From Bacteroidota bacterium (GTDB lineage Bacteria > Bacteroidota > Bacteroidia > Chitinophagales > Chitinophagaceae), in assembly GCA_023386395.1 (NCBI GenBank), contig JAEWJV010000592.1, positions 1 to 5,297 of the forward strand: a stretch of DNA of 5,297 bases, read 5' to 3'. Shown here in pieces: positions 1 through 5,297 of the stretch; within the stretch, counting starts at the first letter, position 1; every line of letters starts with the position of its first letter. The notes beneath the pieces are model-generated. The model made no database searches and was not told the origin of the DNA. It saw only the letters and a program-made list of their open reading frames with translations. A program made the translations under genes and the position numbers.

Positions 1-45
1 CTGCTATGGTTGTATAATCAAAATGCATTTGCCCGGCGTGAATAA
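1..45 (+). CDS. Possible C-terminal end of an upstream gene (partial)
   Basis: One + strand frame is open from the left edge and ends at TAA (43-45), giving 14 residues, LLWLYNQNAFARRE. The hydrophobic start and charged end would suit the tail of a membrane protein. Another frame on this strand is also open here, to about position 112, so the choice is not forced. The reasons for preferring this frame are that it stops about 50 bases before the exosortase gene and that an inverted repeat overlaps the stop. No function can be assigned from 14 residues. In Bacteroidota, exosortase genes often follow polysaccharide or membrane-protein genes, but nothing here shows that directly. Confidence 0.3.
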   Translation: MLWLYNQNAFARRE

Positions 46-55
46 ACTATCACGC
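36..55 (+). repeat. Inverted repeat, candidate weak terminator or operator
   Basis: GCGTGA (36-41) and TCACGC (50-55) are exact reverse complements around an 8-base loop, and G35-T56 could add a wobble pair. A T-rich but interrupted stretch follows (56-76). The loop contains the TAA of the possible upstream frame, so it could be a weak intrinsic terminator for that gene. It also lies just upstream of the exosortase -7 box, so an operator role is possible. The stem is only 6-7 pairs and the T tract is poor. Confidence 0.35.
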
Positions 56-64
56 TTTAATAGC

Positions 65-72
65 TATTTTTG
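65..72 (+). promoter_or_regulatory. Candidate Bacteroidota -7 promoter box for the exosortase gene
   Basis: TATTTTTG fits the Bacteroidota sigma-A -7 consensus TAnnTTTG. It would start transcription roughly 15-20 bases before the GTG start at 96. No TTTG or TTG -33 element lies at the usual spacing; the nearest TTTG (28-31) is 33 bases upstream of the box, which is too far. In an AT-rich stretch this match may be chance. Confidence 0.35.
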
Positions 73-95
73 TTTTAATAAAGCAATAACTGCAA

Positions 96-677
96 GTGCA
101 AACCATCACTAAAACTGCATTGTTTTCCAATAAAAAAACCGGGTTTAATATCCTGCTGTTTGTGCTGCTGTATGTGATATTACTGCAGGGGTTTTACCTG
201 TATGTGGGTATAACTTCGCCTGGTGGCAGGCTCTATTCTTCTTTCCTTGACAAATACGCCGACTTTCCCGAATGGCTTACTATTCTTATAGCCAAAACCT
301 CCGTGTTATTACTTAAGCTGGCAGGCTATACAGTTTATCAGAAAAATCCGGCTAATATTATTATGGACGGTGGTGGCGGCGTAAATATCGCCTGGGGATG
401 TTTGGGTGTGGGCGCGATGAGTTTATGGATAGGATTTATAGCGGCGCACAGGGCTGCTGCAGGGTACAAATTAAAATGGATGCTGGCAGGCATCATCCTC
501 ATTTGCATAGTAAATATATTGAGGGTAATTACAATTGTAATAAGCCTGCATAATCACTGGCGCTATCCCATGCGGTTTGATGCGCATACCAGTTTTAATA
601 TTTTAACCTACGCTGTTATAGTAGCGTTCATGTATATTTTTATACGGAATTATAAAGCACAATCTTACAAGCAATAA
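96..677 (+). CDS. Exosortase/archaeosortase family membrane protein
   Basis: This 193-residue protein is a putative cysteine transpeptidase of the inner membrane. The family cleaves C-terminal sorting signals of exported proteins and anchors or releases them. The family's three catalytic residues are visible: Cys102 in WGCLGVGAMSLW, Arg143 in NILRVITIV, and His164 in FDAHTSFNIL. About five membrane segments are apparent (roughly 17-38, 61-81, 103-118, 126-150, 168-184). Its length fits the short Bacteroidota exosortases (XrtF- or XrtY-like) rather than the longer EpsH type; the exact subtype cannot be fixed by eye. The start is GTG at 96: an in-frame TAA lies at 87-89, and the only other nearby choice is TTG at 120. 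No clear Shine-Dalgarno sequence is present, which is normal in this phylum. The glycosyltransferases further right hint at a surface-polysaccharide setting, but they are on the other strand. No substrate with a sorting tail is in the window. Confidence 0.88.
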   Translation: MQTITKTALFSNKKTGFNILLFVLLYVILLQGFYLYVGITSPGGRLYSSFLDKYADFPEWLTILIAKTSVLLLKLAGYTVYQKNPANIIMDGGGGVNIAWGCLGVGAMSLWIGFIAAHRAAAGYKLKWMLAGIILICIVNILRVITIVISLHNHWRYPMRFDAHTSFNILTYAVIVAFMYIFIRNYKAQSYKQ

Positions 678-699
678 TTACAGAAGGCGCTTCGCGGTT

Positions 700-3612
700 T
701 TATACCAATGCTTCATACAATATTTCCACCGGGTGTTTAGCTATAACTTTAGTGCCATCTTTAATCTGGTGGCGGCAGCTTGTGCCCGGCGCTGCAATAA
801 TGGTGTCTTCTGTTTTGTTGCGCACTGCGGGAAATAATACCAAATCACCTATTTTCATTGACAGGTCATAATGTTCTTTTTCATATCCAAAAGAACCGGC
901 CATGCCGCAGCAGCCGGAAGGTATAGTTGTTACCGAATAATTCTCCGGTAATGATAAAATTTTTACGGTTGGTGCAACAGATGATAATGCTTTCTGCTGG
1001 CAATGGCCATGTAGTTTTATATTTCTTTTTTCAGTTTTAAACTGTTGCGCGGTAATGTTGCCTTTATCAACTTCCCTTGCAATAAATTCTTCTACTGTAA
1101 ACACTTTTTTCGAAAGCTCTTTTGCTATTTCAAACAAATCATCATCAGCAAGATCAACATATTCATCACGGAAAGTAAGTATGGCCGAAGGTTCAACGCC
1201 AATAAGCGGTTTATCTTCTGTTATTAAAGGATGAAGCGTTGCAATATTTTTATTGATGATTTTTTTTGCATCGCGTATCAGCCCTTTTGAGAGCCAGGTT
1301 CTGCCGCTTTCTTCATGCTCCGGCATAATTACTTCATAACCTAATTTTTCAAGCAGGAGAATAGCTTTGATACCAATTTCAGTATCGTTATAATTGGTGA
1401 ATTCATCGCAGAAGAAGTGAACAGCCTTCCCTCCTACGCCTTCCGCCTTTTGCCTTTTTTCATACCAGCTCCGCAATGTTGTTTTATATACAGTGGGCAA
1501 AGAACGCTCCACGGCAAAGCCGGATATTTTTTTTATAATACTGCTGATGGTTTTATTCTTTACTGCAAAATTGTAAAGGCCGGGCATTAAAGCGCCGAGC
1601 TTTGCAGATTTAGTGAAGTTGGCAATGAGCCTGCTCCTGAAAGGAACGCCATTCGCATCATAGTAATGCTGCATAAATTCAGCTTTGAGCTTAGCTACAT
1701 CAACGTTGGAAGGGCATTCAGATTTGCAGCCTTTGCAACTCAAGCATAAATCCATTACATCATAAATTTCTTTATGATCAAAGCGGTTGATTTTATCTGA
1801 ATGGGTTAAAAATTCGCGAAGGATATTAGCCCTTGCCCTCGTTGTATCTTTTTCGTTACGTGTTGCCATGAATGACGGGCACATGGTGCCACCCGATAAA
1901 TGCGTTTTACGGCAATCACCGCTGCCATTGCATTGTTCTGCATGCTGCAATACATCCTGGTTGTAAAAACGAAACAACGTTTTAAACTCTGGTGTTTGCT
2001 GCCCCGGCGCATAACGCAGCATCGTGTTCATGGAAGGCGTATCAATAATCTTATTCGGGTTGAAAATATTTTGCGGGTCCCAGGCTTGTTTTATCTGCCG
2101 TAATAACTGGTAATTTTTTTCACCCACCATTTGCCTTATAAATTCGCCACGCAATCTTCCATCGCCATGCTCGCCGCTTAATGATCCCTGGTATTTTTTT
2201 ACAAGCGTGGCTATTTCTTCAGCGATCTTTCTGAATAAGGCATTTCCCTCTTCTGTTTTTAAATTGATGATGGGCCGTAAATGAATTTCGCCACTGCCTG
2301 CATGCGCATAATGCACAGAATACAGGTCATATTTTTTTAGGATGATATTGAACTCTTCAATAAAAGCAGGCAGGTCATTTACATCAACAGCCGTGTCTTC
2401 AATAACCGGCACCGCTTTATCATCGCCCGGAAGATTGCTCAATAAACCAAGCCCGGCTTTACGCAGGTTCCATATTTTTTTTGTATCGTCGCCAAATAAT
2501 AAAGGAAAATGATATCCAAGGTTCACTGCACGCATATCGGCTTCCACCTGTTTTGCAATGACTTCAATTTCTGCTCTTGTATCTTTTTTAAATTCAATTA
2601 CGAGAATAGCACCCGGATCGCCCTGCACAAAAAAGCGGTTCTTTCTTTGCTCGATGTTATCCTTTGTGCATTCTAAAATAAAATGATCGATGAGTTCGCT
2701 TGCTGTGGGATGATATTGTAAAGCGATAAGATTTGCCCGCAGCGATTCATCCACATTATTAAAATGCACGCAAAGCAGGCCGCTTTCTTTTGGCGGCAAC
2801 GGAACAACATTCAGTTTTATTTCGGTGATGAAGGCAAGCGTTCCTTCAGAACCTGCAATGAGCTTGCAGAAATTAAAATCCGGTTCGCCCGCAGTGAAAG
2901 GCGCTGTATCCAATAGCACATCAACAGCATAACCCGTATTTCTTCTTTCAATACTCTTCTTCGTAAATTCTTTTCTTATTTCCTGCTGGATTTCATAATT
3001 GCTTAATAAGCTGCGGATGTTTTTATAAATGTTTGCCTCAAGCGTTTCACCTTCACATTTTGCATGAAATGCATCAATGTTTAATACTTTAAACTCAGCT
3101 TCGCTGCCATCGCTTAAAAAAGCTTTTACTTCCAGCAAATGTTCGCGGGTGCTCCTGTAAACAACAGAGTTAGAACCGCAGGAATTGTTACCCACCATGC
3201 CGCCCATCATGGCGCGGTTGGCGGTTGAAGTTTCTGGCCCGAATAAAAAACCATGTGGTTTTAAAAACATATTGAGCTCATCGCGTATAACGCCTGGCTG
3301 TACACGCACCCATCTTTCTGCTGCATTTAATTCAAGGATTTTTGTAAACCTTTTTGACACATCCACAATAATCCCGTTGCCCACCACCTGCCCGGCCAGT
3401 GATGTTCCTGCTGTTCTTGGAATTAATGAAGTTTTATTATCGCGGGCAAAGGCAATCAGTTTTTTTATATCCTCTTTGGTTTTGGGGATAGCAACTGCCA
3501 ACGGCATTTCACGATACGCTGATGCGTCGGTAGCGTATAAAATGCGCATTGTTTTATCTGTATAAAATTCACCATCCAGACTTTGGGCTAACTGCTGCAA
3601 TTGCTCTTTCAT
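700..3612 (-). CDS. FAD-binding and Fe-S-binding oxidoreductase, YdiJ / D-2-hydroxyacid dehydrogenase type
   Basis: This 970-residue fusion resembles E. coli YdiJ (about 1,018 residues), with a GlcD-like half followed by a GlcF-like half. Residues about 30-271 form the PCMH FAD-binding domain (PRTAGTSLAGQ at 65-75, GPETSTANRAMMGGMVGNNS at 125-144, GSEGTLAFITE at 254-264). Residues about 275-525 are the FAD-oxidase C-terminal domain, with a likely metal/substrate site at His437, His444 and Glu481 (HAGSGEIHLRP; SGEHGDGRLRGEF). Iron-sulfur ligands follow: Cys561, 567 and 578, then Cys623, 626, 629 and 633 (CxxCxxCxxxCP). The C-terminal cysteine-rich domain has HGHC (868-871), SGCCG (899-903) and Cys946. 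The family oxidises D-2-hydroxyacids such as D-lactate, glycolate or D-2-hydroxyglutarate and passes electrons to a quinone or other carrier. Substrate choice cannot be read here; D-2-hydroxyglutarate or D-lactate is likeliest. No signal peptide or membrane segment is seen. The ATG has AGAGGT 8 bases upstream. The gene appears intact. Confidence 0.93.
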   Translation of the reverse strand: MKEQLQQLAQSLDGEFYTDKTMRILYATDASAYREMPLAVAIPKTKEDIKKLIAFARDNKTSLIPRTAGTSLAGQVVGNGIIVDVSKRFTKILELNAAERWVRVQPGVIRDELNMFLKPHGFLFGPETSTANRAMMGGMVGNNSCGSNSVVYRSTREHLLEVKAFLSDGSEAEFKVLNIDAFHAKCEGETLEANIYKNIRSLLSNYEIQQEIRKEFTKKSIERRNTGYAVDVLLDTAPFTAGEPDFNFCKLIAGSEGTLAFITEIKLNVVPLPPKESGLLCVHFNNVDESLRANLIALQYHPTASELIDHFILECTKDNIEQRKNRFFVQGDPGAILVIEFKKDTRAEIEVIAKQVEADMRAVNLGYHFPLLFGDDTKKIWNLRKAGLGLLSNLPGDDKAVPVIEDTAVDVNDLPAFIEEFNIILKKYDLYSVHYAHAGSGEIHLRPIINLKTEEGNALFRKIAEEIATLVKKYQGSLSGEHGDGRLRGEFIRQMVGEKNYQLLRQIKQAWDPQNIFNPNKIIDTPSMNTMLRYAPGQQTPEFKTLFRFYNQDVLQHAEQCNGSGDCRKTHLSGGTMCPSFMATRNEKDTTRARANILREFLTHSDKINRFDHKEIYDVMDLCLSCKGCKSECPSNVDVAKLKAEFMQHYYDANGVPFRSRLIANFTKSAKLGALMPGLYNFAVKNKTISSIIKKISGFAVERSLPTVYKTTLRSWYEKRQKAEGVGGKAVHFFCDEFTNYNDTEIGIKAILLLEKLGYEVIMPEHEESGRTWLSKGLIRDAKKIINKNIATLHPLITEDKPLIGVEPSAILTFRDEYVDLADDDLFEIAKELSKKVFTVEEFIAREVDKGNITAQQFKTEKRNIKLHGHCQQKALSSVAPTVKILSLPENYSVTTIPSGCCGMAGSFGYEKEHYDLSMKIGDLVLFPAVRNKTEDTIIAAPGTSCRHQIKDGTKVIAKHPVEILYEALV

Positions 3613-3620
3613 TTACTTGC

Positions 3621-3626
3621 ACCTCT
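3621..3626 (-). promoter_or_regulatory. Shine-Dalgarno sequence of the oxidoreductase gene
   Basis: On the minus strand AGAGGT ends 8 bases before the ATG at 3612-3610, a good spacing, and it supports that start. It is notable because many Bacteroidota genes, including the exosortase here, lack a clear Shine-Dalgarno. Its GAGG (+ strand CCTC, 3622-3625) is complementary to CCTC on the minus strand at 3633-3636, across a 7-base loop. A small 4-pair hairpin could therefore partly mask the site if the transcript begins far enough upstream. Confidence 0.6.
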
Positions 3627-3639
3627 TTTAACGAGGCTG

Positions 3640-3647
3640 CAAATTTA
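3640..3647 (-). promoter_or_regulatory. Candidate Bacteroidota -7 promoter box for the oxidoreductase gene
   Basis: Read on the minus strand the box is TAAATTTG, a perfect TAnnTTTG match. A TTG (minus strand, 3674-3672) lies upstream with a 24-base spacer, slightly longer than the roughly 17-23 usual for the phylum, so the -33 element is weak. Transcription would begin near 3633-3636, leaving a leader of about 20-25 bases that contains the AGAGGT ribosome site. The candidate TTG falls inside the period-8 repeat copy at 3654-3704. Confidence 0.45.
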
Positions 3648-3653
3648 AGTTGT

Positions 3654-3704
3654 ATGAAGTTTAAAAGTTCACAAGATTACGGGTTCGCAGTTGCTTTAAT
3701 GCCT
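3654..3704. repeat. Intergenic copy of a degenerate period-8 repeat (copy 1)
   Basis: On the + strand, 3658-3689 reads as successive 8-base units AGTTTAAA, AGTTCACA, AGATTACG, GGTTCGCA, close to AGTTYAnR. The whole 51-base stretch aligns with copy 2 (3723-3765). Its first 16 bases (3654-3669) match 3723-3738 at 15 of 16 positions. Its last 22 bases (3683-3704) match 3744-3765 at 16 of 22. The middle of copy 1 is 8 bases longer, exactly one repeat unit. It lies in the 125-base gap between the GT4 gene and the oxidoreductase gene and overlaps the upstream part of the latter's promoter region. Confidence 0.6.
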
Positions 3705-3722
3705 GCCGGCTGATTGAATTAA

Positions 3723-3765
3723 ATGAAGTTTAAGAGTTTATGAGTTCACAGATTGTTTAATAGCT
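3723..3765. repeat. Period-8 repeat copy 2, spanning the GT4 gene stop codon
   Basis: The + strand reads AGTTTAAG (3727-3734), AGTTTATG (3735-3742), AGTTCACA (3743-3750), three 8-base units in register. The glycosyltransferase TAA (3738-3740) and its last codons (VNS) lie inside these units, so the repeat forms the natural 3' end of the gene. It is related to copy 1, as described there. Confidence 0.6.
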
Positions 3766-4880
3766 TCAACCAGTTTTGCCCAACTGTATTTCTTTTTTTC
3801 TTCTTTTAAATAAGGTAAAAAATGTGCTTCGCCAAGCGTGTAAAGCTGCCTGATTTTTTGTGCTATACTTTCAGCATTGGGCTCTGCAATTAAACCAACC
3901 TTTTCATCAGGCACAAGATCCGGCAGGCCGCCCACATTGGTAACCAGCATTGGTTTTTCAAAATGATAAGCTAAAGGCGTAACGCCGCTTTGCGTGGCAT
4001 TCCGGTATGGCTGGATGACAAAATCGGCGGCGCTTAAGTAATATTTCACTTCGCTGTCGGCTATAAAATTTGTTCTTAAAATTACCAGCGGCTGAAGATT
4101 GTTTTGTTCGATAATATCATCGTATAATTTGCGGTCTTTGTAAAATTCACCGGCAACAAGCAGTTTAGGAATGAGGAATTGGGAATTAGGAAGTTGTTGC
4201 TTTAGCAACGCCATGGTTTCCAGCAAAATATCAAGGCCTTTGTATTCACGTATAAAGCCGAAGAATAAAATAATGCGGTCATCAACATTTAAATTCAAAT
4301 GCTTTCGCGCTTCAGCTTTATCAATCCTATCACCAAAATTATCATACAAAGGGTGCACGAGCTTTCGTGCAGGTTTGTTAGTGAATAAGCGCAGGTCATT
4401 CATCACTTTATCACTCATTGTAATAAAAGCATCTACCGGTTTTATAAAGTAAGAAGTGAATTGCTTATCGCCCACACGTTTTTCATGCGGTAAAATATTA
4501 TCGGCAATACAAATGATTTTGGTATGATGATTTTTTTTTGCAATGCGTAAAATAGTTCCAAGGCATGGCCCCATAAAGGGCAGCCAGTAACGCACAACGA
4601 TAATATCAGGCCTTAATTTTTTTAGTTCATTGCCAATCTTAATCCAGTTAAAAGGATTGATTGAATTGATGCATACTTTAATATTCAAATCTGTTGGTGC
4701 CTGCTCATTTGAATATTGCGAAGTGCCGGGAAAAAGAAATGAAGGATATTGTAAAGAGAAGGTATATATAGTTACGTTATCATGCTGGTATTGAAATTCC
4801 CTTGCCAGCCTTTCGTTAAAAGATGCAAGCCCGCCACCACGCAGTGGGTATGCCGGCCCTATGATAACTACAGATAGCAT
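3738..4880 (-). CDS. Glycosyltransferase family 4 (GT-B fold)
   Basis: This 380-residue cytoplasmic enzyme should transfer a sugar from a nucleotide-sugar donor to a lipid-linked or polysaccharide acceptor. The N-terminal acceptor domain (about 1-175) opens with a Rossmann strand and glycine-rich loop, VVIIGPAYPLRGGGLASFNE. The C-terminal donor domain (about 200-375) has GFIREYKGLD (208-217, with Arg211 and Lys214 where donor phosphates are usually bound) and QPYRNATQSGVTPLAY followed by VGGLPDLV (316-323). The usual E-x7-E pair of GT4 enzymes is replaced by Gln297 and Tyr305. Residues about 230-238 (LPNSQFLIP) are encoded by a period-7 DNA repeat and look like an added loop before KLLVAGEF. 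The ATG at 4880-4878 overlaps the preceding GT2 stop as TAATG, which points to coupled translation in one operon. Donor and acceptor cannot be named. A surface polysaccharide or glycolipid role is inferred from the GT2 partner. Confidence 0.92.
   Translation of the reverse strand: MLSVVIIGPAYPLRGGGLASFNERLAREFQYQHDNVTIYTFSLQYPSFLFPGTSQYSNEQAPTDLNIKVCINSINPFNWIKIGNELKKLRPDIIVVRYWLPFMGPCLGTILRIAKKNHHTKIICIADNILPHEKRVGDKQFTSYFIKPVDAFITMSDKVMNDLRLFTNKPARKLVHPLYDNFGDRIDKAEARKHLNLNVDDRIILFFGFIREYKGLDILLETMALLKQQLPNSQFLIPKLLVAGEFYKDRKLYDDIIEQNNLQPLVILRTNFIADSEVKYYLSAADFVIQPYRNATQSGVTPLAYHFEKPMLVTNVGGLPDLVPDEKVGLIAEPNAESIAQKIRQLYTLGEAHFLPYLKEEKKKYSWAKLVEAIKQSVNS
4168..4195. repeat. Period-7 short tandem repeat inside the GT4 coding sequence
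   Basis: The + strand reads four 7-base units: GGAATGA (4168-4174), GGAATTG (4175-4181), GGAATTA (4182-4188) and GGAAGTT (4189-4195, diverged). Three units equal 21 bases, so gain or loss of three keeps the reading frame. The units encode residues about 230-238 of the glycosyltransferase. The pattern resembles the heptanucleotide short tandem repeats (STRR type) known from cyanobacteria and other genomes; the resemblance is by eye only. Confidence 0.7.
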
Positions 4881-4882
4881 TA
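4878..4882 (-). promoter_or_regulatory. TAATG stop/start overlap between the two glycosyltransferase genes
   Basis: Read on the minus strand, the GT2 stop TAA (4882-4880) and the GT4 start ATG (4880-4878) share one base. Such overlaps usually mean translational coupling by reinitiation. Only a weak purine-rich sequence (GCAGGG) precedes the ATG, which fits coupling rather than independent initiation. Confidence 0.8.
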
Positions 4883-5297
4883 ATTAAACCCTGCTTTCTT
4901 TTCAATAAGATAATTGTTCCTGTCTGCAGCATTGCGCACTACAAGCTCTGCAATAAAACCGGTAAGAAACAATTGCATACCGATGATCATAACAGCTAAT
5001 GCAATATAGAAAAGCGGTTTATTGGTAATGCCATAATTCGCATCAACAATTTTGGCAATGATGAGGTAAAGGCTGCTGAAAAAACCAATAATAAAAAAGA
5101 AGGTGCCGTATAGCCCAAAAAAATGCATGGGCCTTTTACTAAAACGGCCAACAAAAGTTAATGTTGCAAGATCCAGGAAACCATTAATAAATCTGTCCCA
5201 TCCAAATTTGGTAACACCGTATTTCCTGGGCCTGTGCTCCACTACCTTCTCTCCTATTTTTCTAAAGCCCGACCATTTTGCAAGCACCGGGATATTG
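4880..5297 (-). CDS. Glycosyltransferase family 2, C-terminal part with membrane anchor (partial)
   Basis: The frame is open to the right edge, so this is the last 138 residues of a longer gene. A GTG at 5287-5285 could be mistaken for a start, but it codes for the Val of NIPVLAKWSGF, an internal stretch of these proteins. The visible part begins at the end of the GT2 catalytic domain and carries the RKYGVTKFGWDRF motif (about residues 24-36), typical of GtrB / dolichyl-phosphate-mannose-synthase-like enzymes. Two membrane hairpin segments follow (about 60-84 and 94-118), then a short charged cytoplasmic tail ending EKKAGFN. Such enzymes move a sugar from a nucleotide donor to a polyprenyl phosphate or membrane acceptor on the inner face of the membrane. 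The DxD donor site lies outside the window. The gene is coupled to the GT4 gene through TAATG, so both probably act in one surface-glycan pathway. Confidence 0.88.
   Translation of the reverse strand, partial: NIPVLAKWSGFRKIGEKVVEHRPRKYGVTKFGWDRFINGFLDLATLTFVGRFSKRPMHFFGLYGTFFFIIGFFSSLYLIIAKIVDANYGITNKPLFYIALAVMIIGMQLFLTGFIAELVVRNAADRNNYLIEKKAGFN

Noticed and set aside
681..701. Possible bidirectional terminator between the convergent genes (GAAG-GCG-CTTC, then TTTT)
   Set aside because: The stem is only 4 pairs with competing 3-pair alternatives, and there is no real T tract on the minus strand side, so it is too weak to call.
1806..2103. Two short overlapping frames (one on each strand) inside the iron-sulfur region of the oxidoreductase
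   Set aside because: The reading frame with the cysteine motifs is clearly the real one; these have no recognisable features.
3185..3565. 126-codon + strand open frame opposite the FAD domain
   Set aside because: It lies wholly inside the well-conserved oxidoreductase gene on the other strand, its translation resembles no protein family, and it has no promoter or ribosome site. It is a shadow.
3701..3710. GC-rich GCCTGCCGGC as a terminator stem after the GT4 gene
   Set aside because: It forms only a 3-pair stem or a 6-base palindrome, with no T tract following on the minus strand.
4171..4452. 93-codon + strand open frame opposite the GT4 gene
   Set aside because: It is antisense to conserved glycosyltransferase motifs, and its apparent start falls within the heptamer repeat. 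It is a shadow.
5285..5287. GTG as the start of a small 135-residue membrane protein
   Set aside because: The frame continues upstream to the window edge with NIP, and the sequence matches the interior of GT2 enzymes just after the catalytic domain.

Overview
The window looks like chromosomal DNA from a Bacteroidota bacterium, most likely family Chitinophagaceae or a close relative. The evidence is AT-rich composition, a Bacteroidota-type exosortase, TAnnTTTG promoter -7 boxes, and GT2/GT4 glycosyltransferases of the kind common in that phylum. The family-level placement is inference from gene style, not from a marker gene.

Layout from left to right. Bases 1-45 may hold the last 14 codons of an upstream + strand gene, followed by a small inverted repeat (36-55) and a candidate -7 box (65-72). 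A GTG-started exosortase-family membrane protein (96-677, +) follows. It converges on a minus-strand block, with only 22 bases between the two stop codons. Read in its own direction (right to left), that block holds: the C-terminal 138 codons of a membrane-anchored GT2 glycosyltransferase (4880 to beyond 5297); a GT4 glycosyltransferase (3738-4880) joined to it by a TAATG stop/start overlap; a 125-base gap with its own promoter-like box, a good ribosome binding site and degenerate repeats; and a 970-residue FAD plus iron-sulfur oxidoreductase (700-3612) of the YdiJ / D-2-hydroxyacid dehydrogenase type.

How the genes fit together. The two glycosyltransferases are probably co-translated and act in cell-surface polysaccharide or glycolipid assembly. 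The exosortase has the Cys/Arg/His catalytic set, and such enzymes often sit beside polysaccharide export genes. Being on the opposite strand, it is at most part of the same neighbourhood rather than the same transcript. The oxidase is probably a metabolic gene oxidising a D-2-hydroxyacid into the respiratory chain. Its own -7 box and ribosome binding site suggest at least partly independent expression.

The least ordinary material is small-scale. A period-8 degenerate repeat (AGTTYAnR-like) occurs as two related copies, one in the 125-base gap and one forming the 3' end of the GT4 gene. The copies align over about 50 bases and differ in length by exactly one 8-base unit. A separate period-7 repeat (GGAATnn) lies inside the GT4 coding sequence, where it seems to add about seven residues in frame next to a conserved strand of the donor-binding domain. 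No RNA gene, CRISPR array, insertion sequence or clear new multi-gene system was seen.
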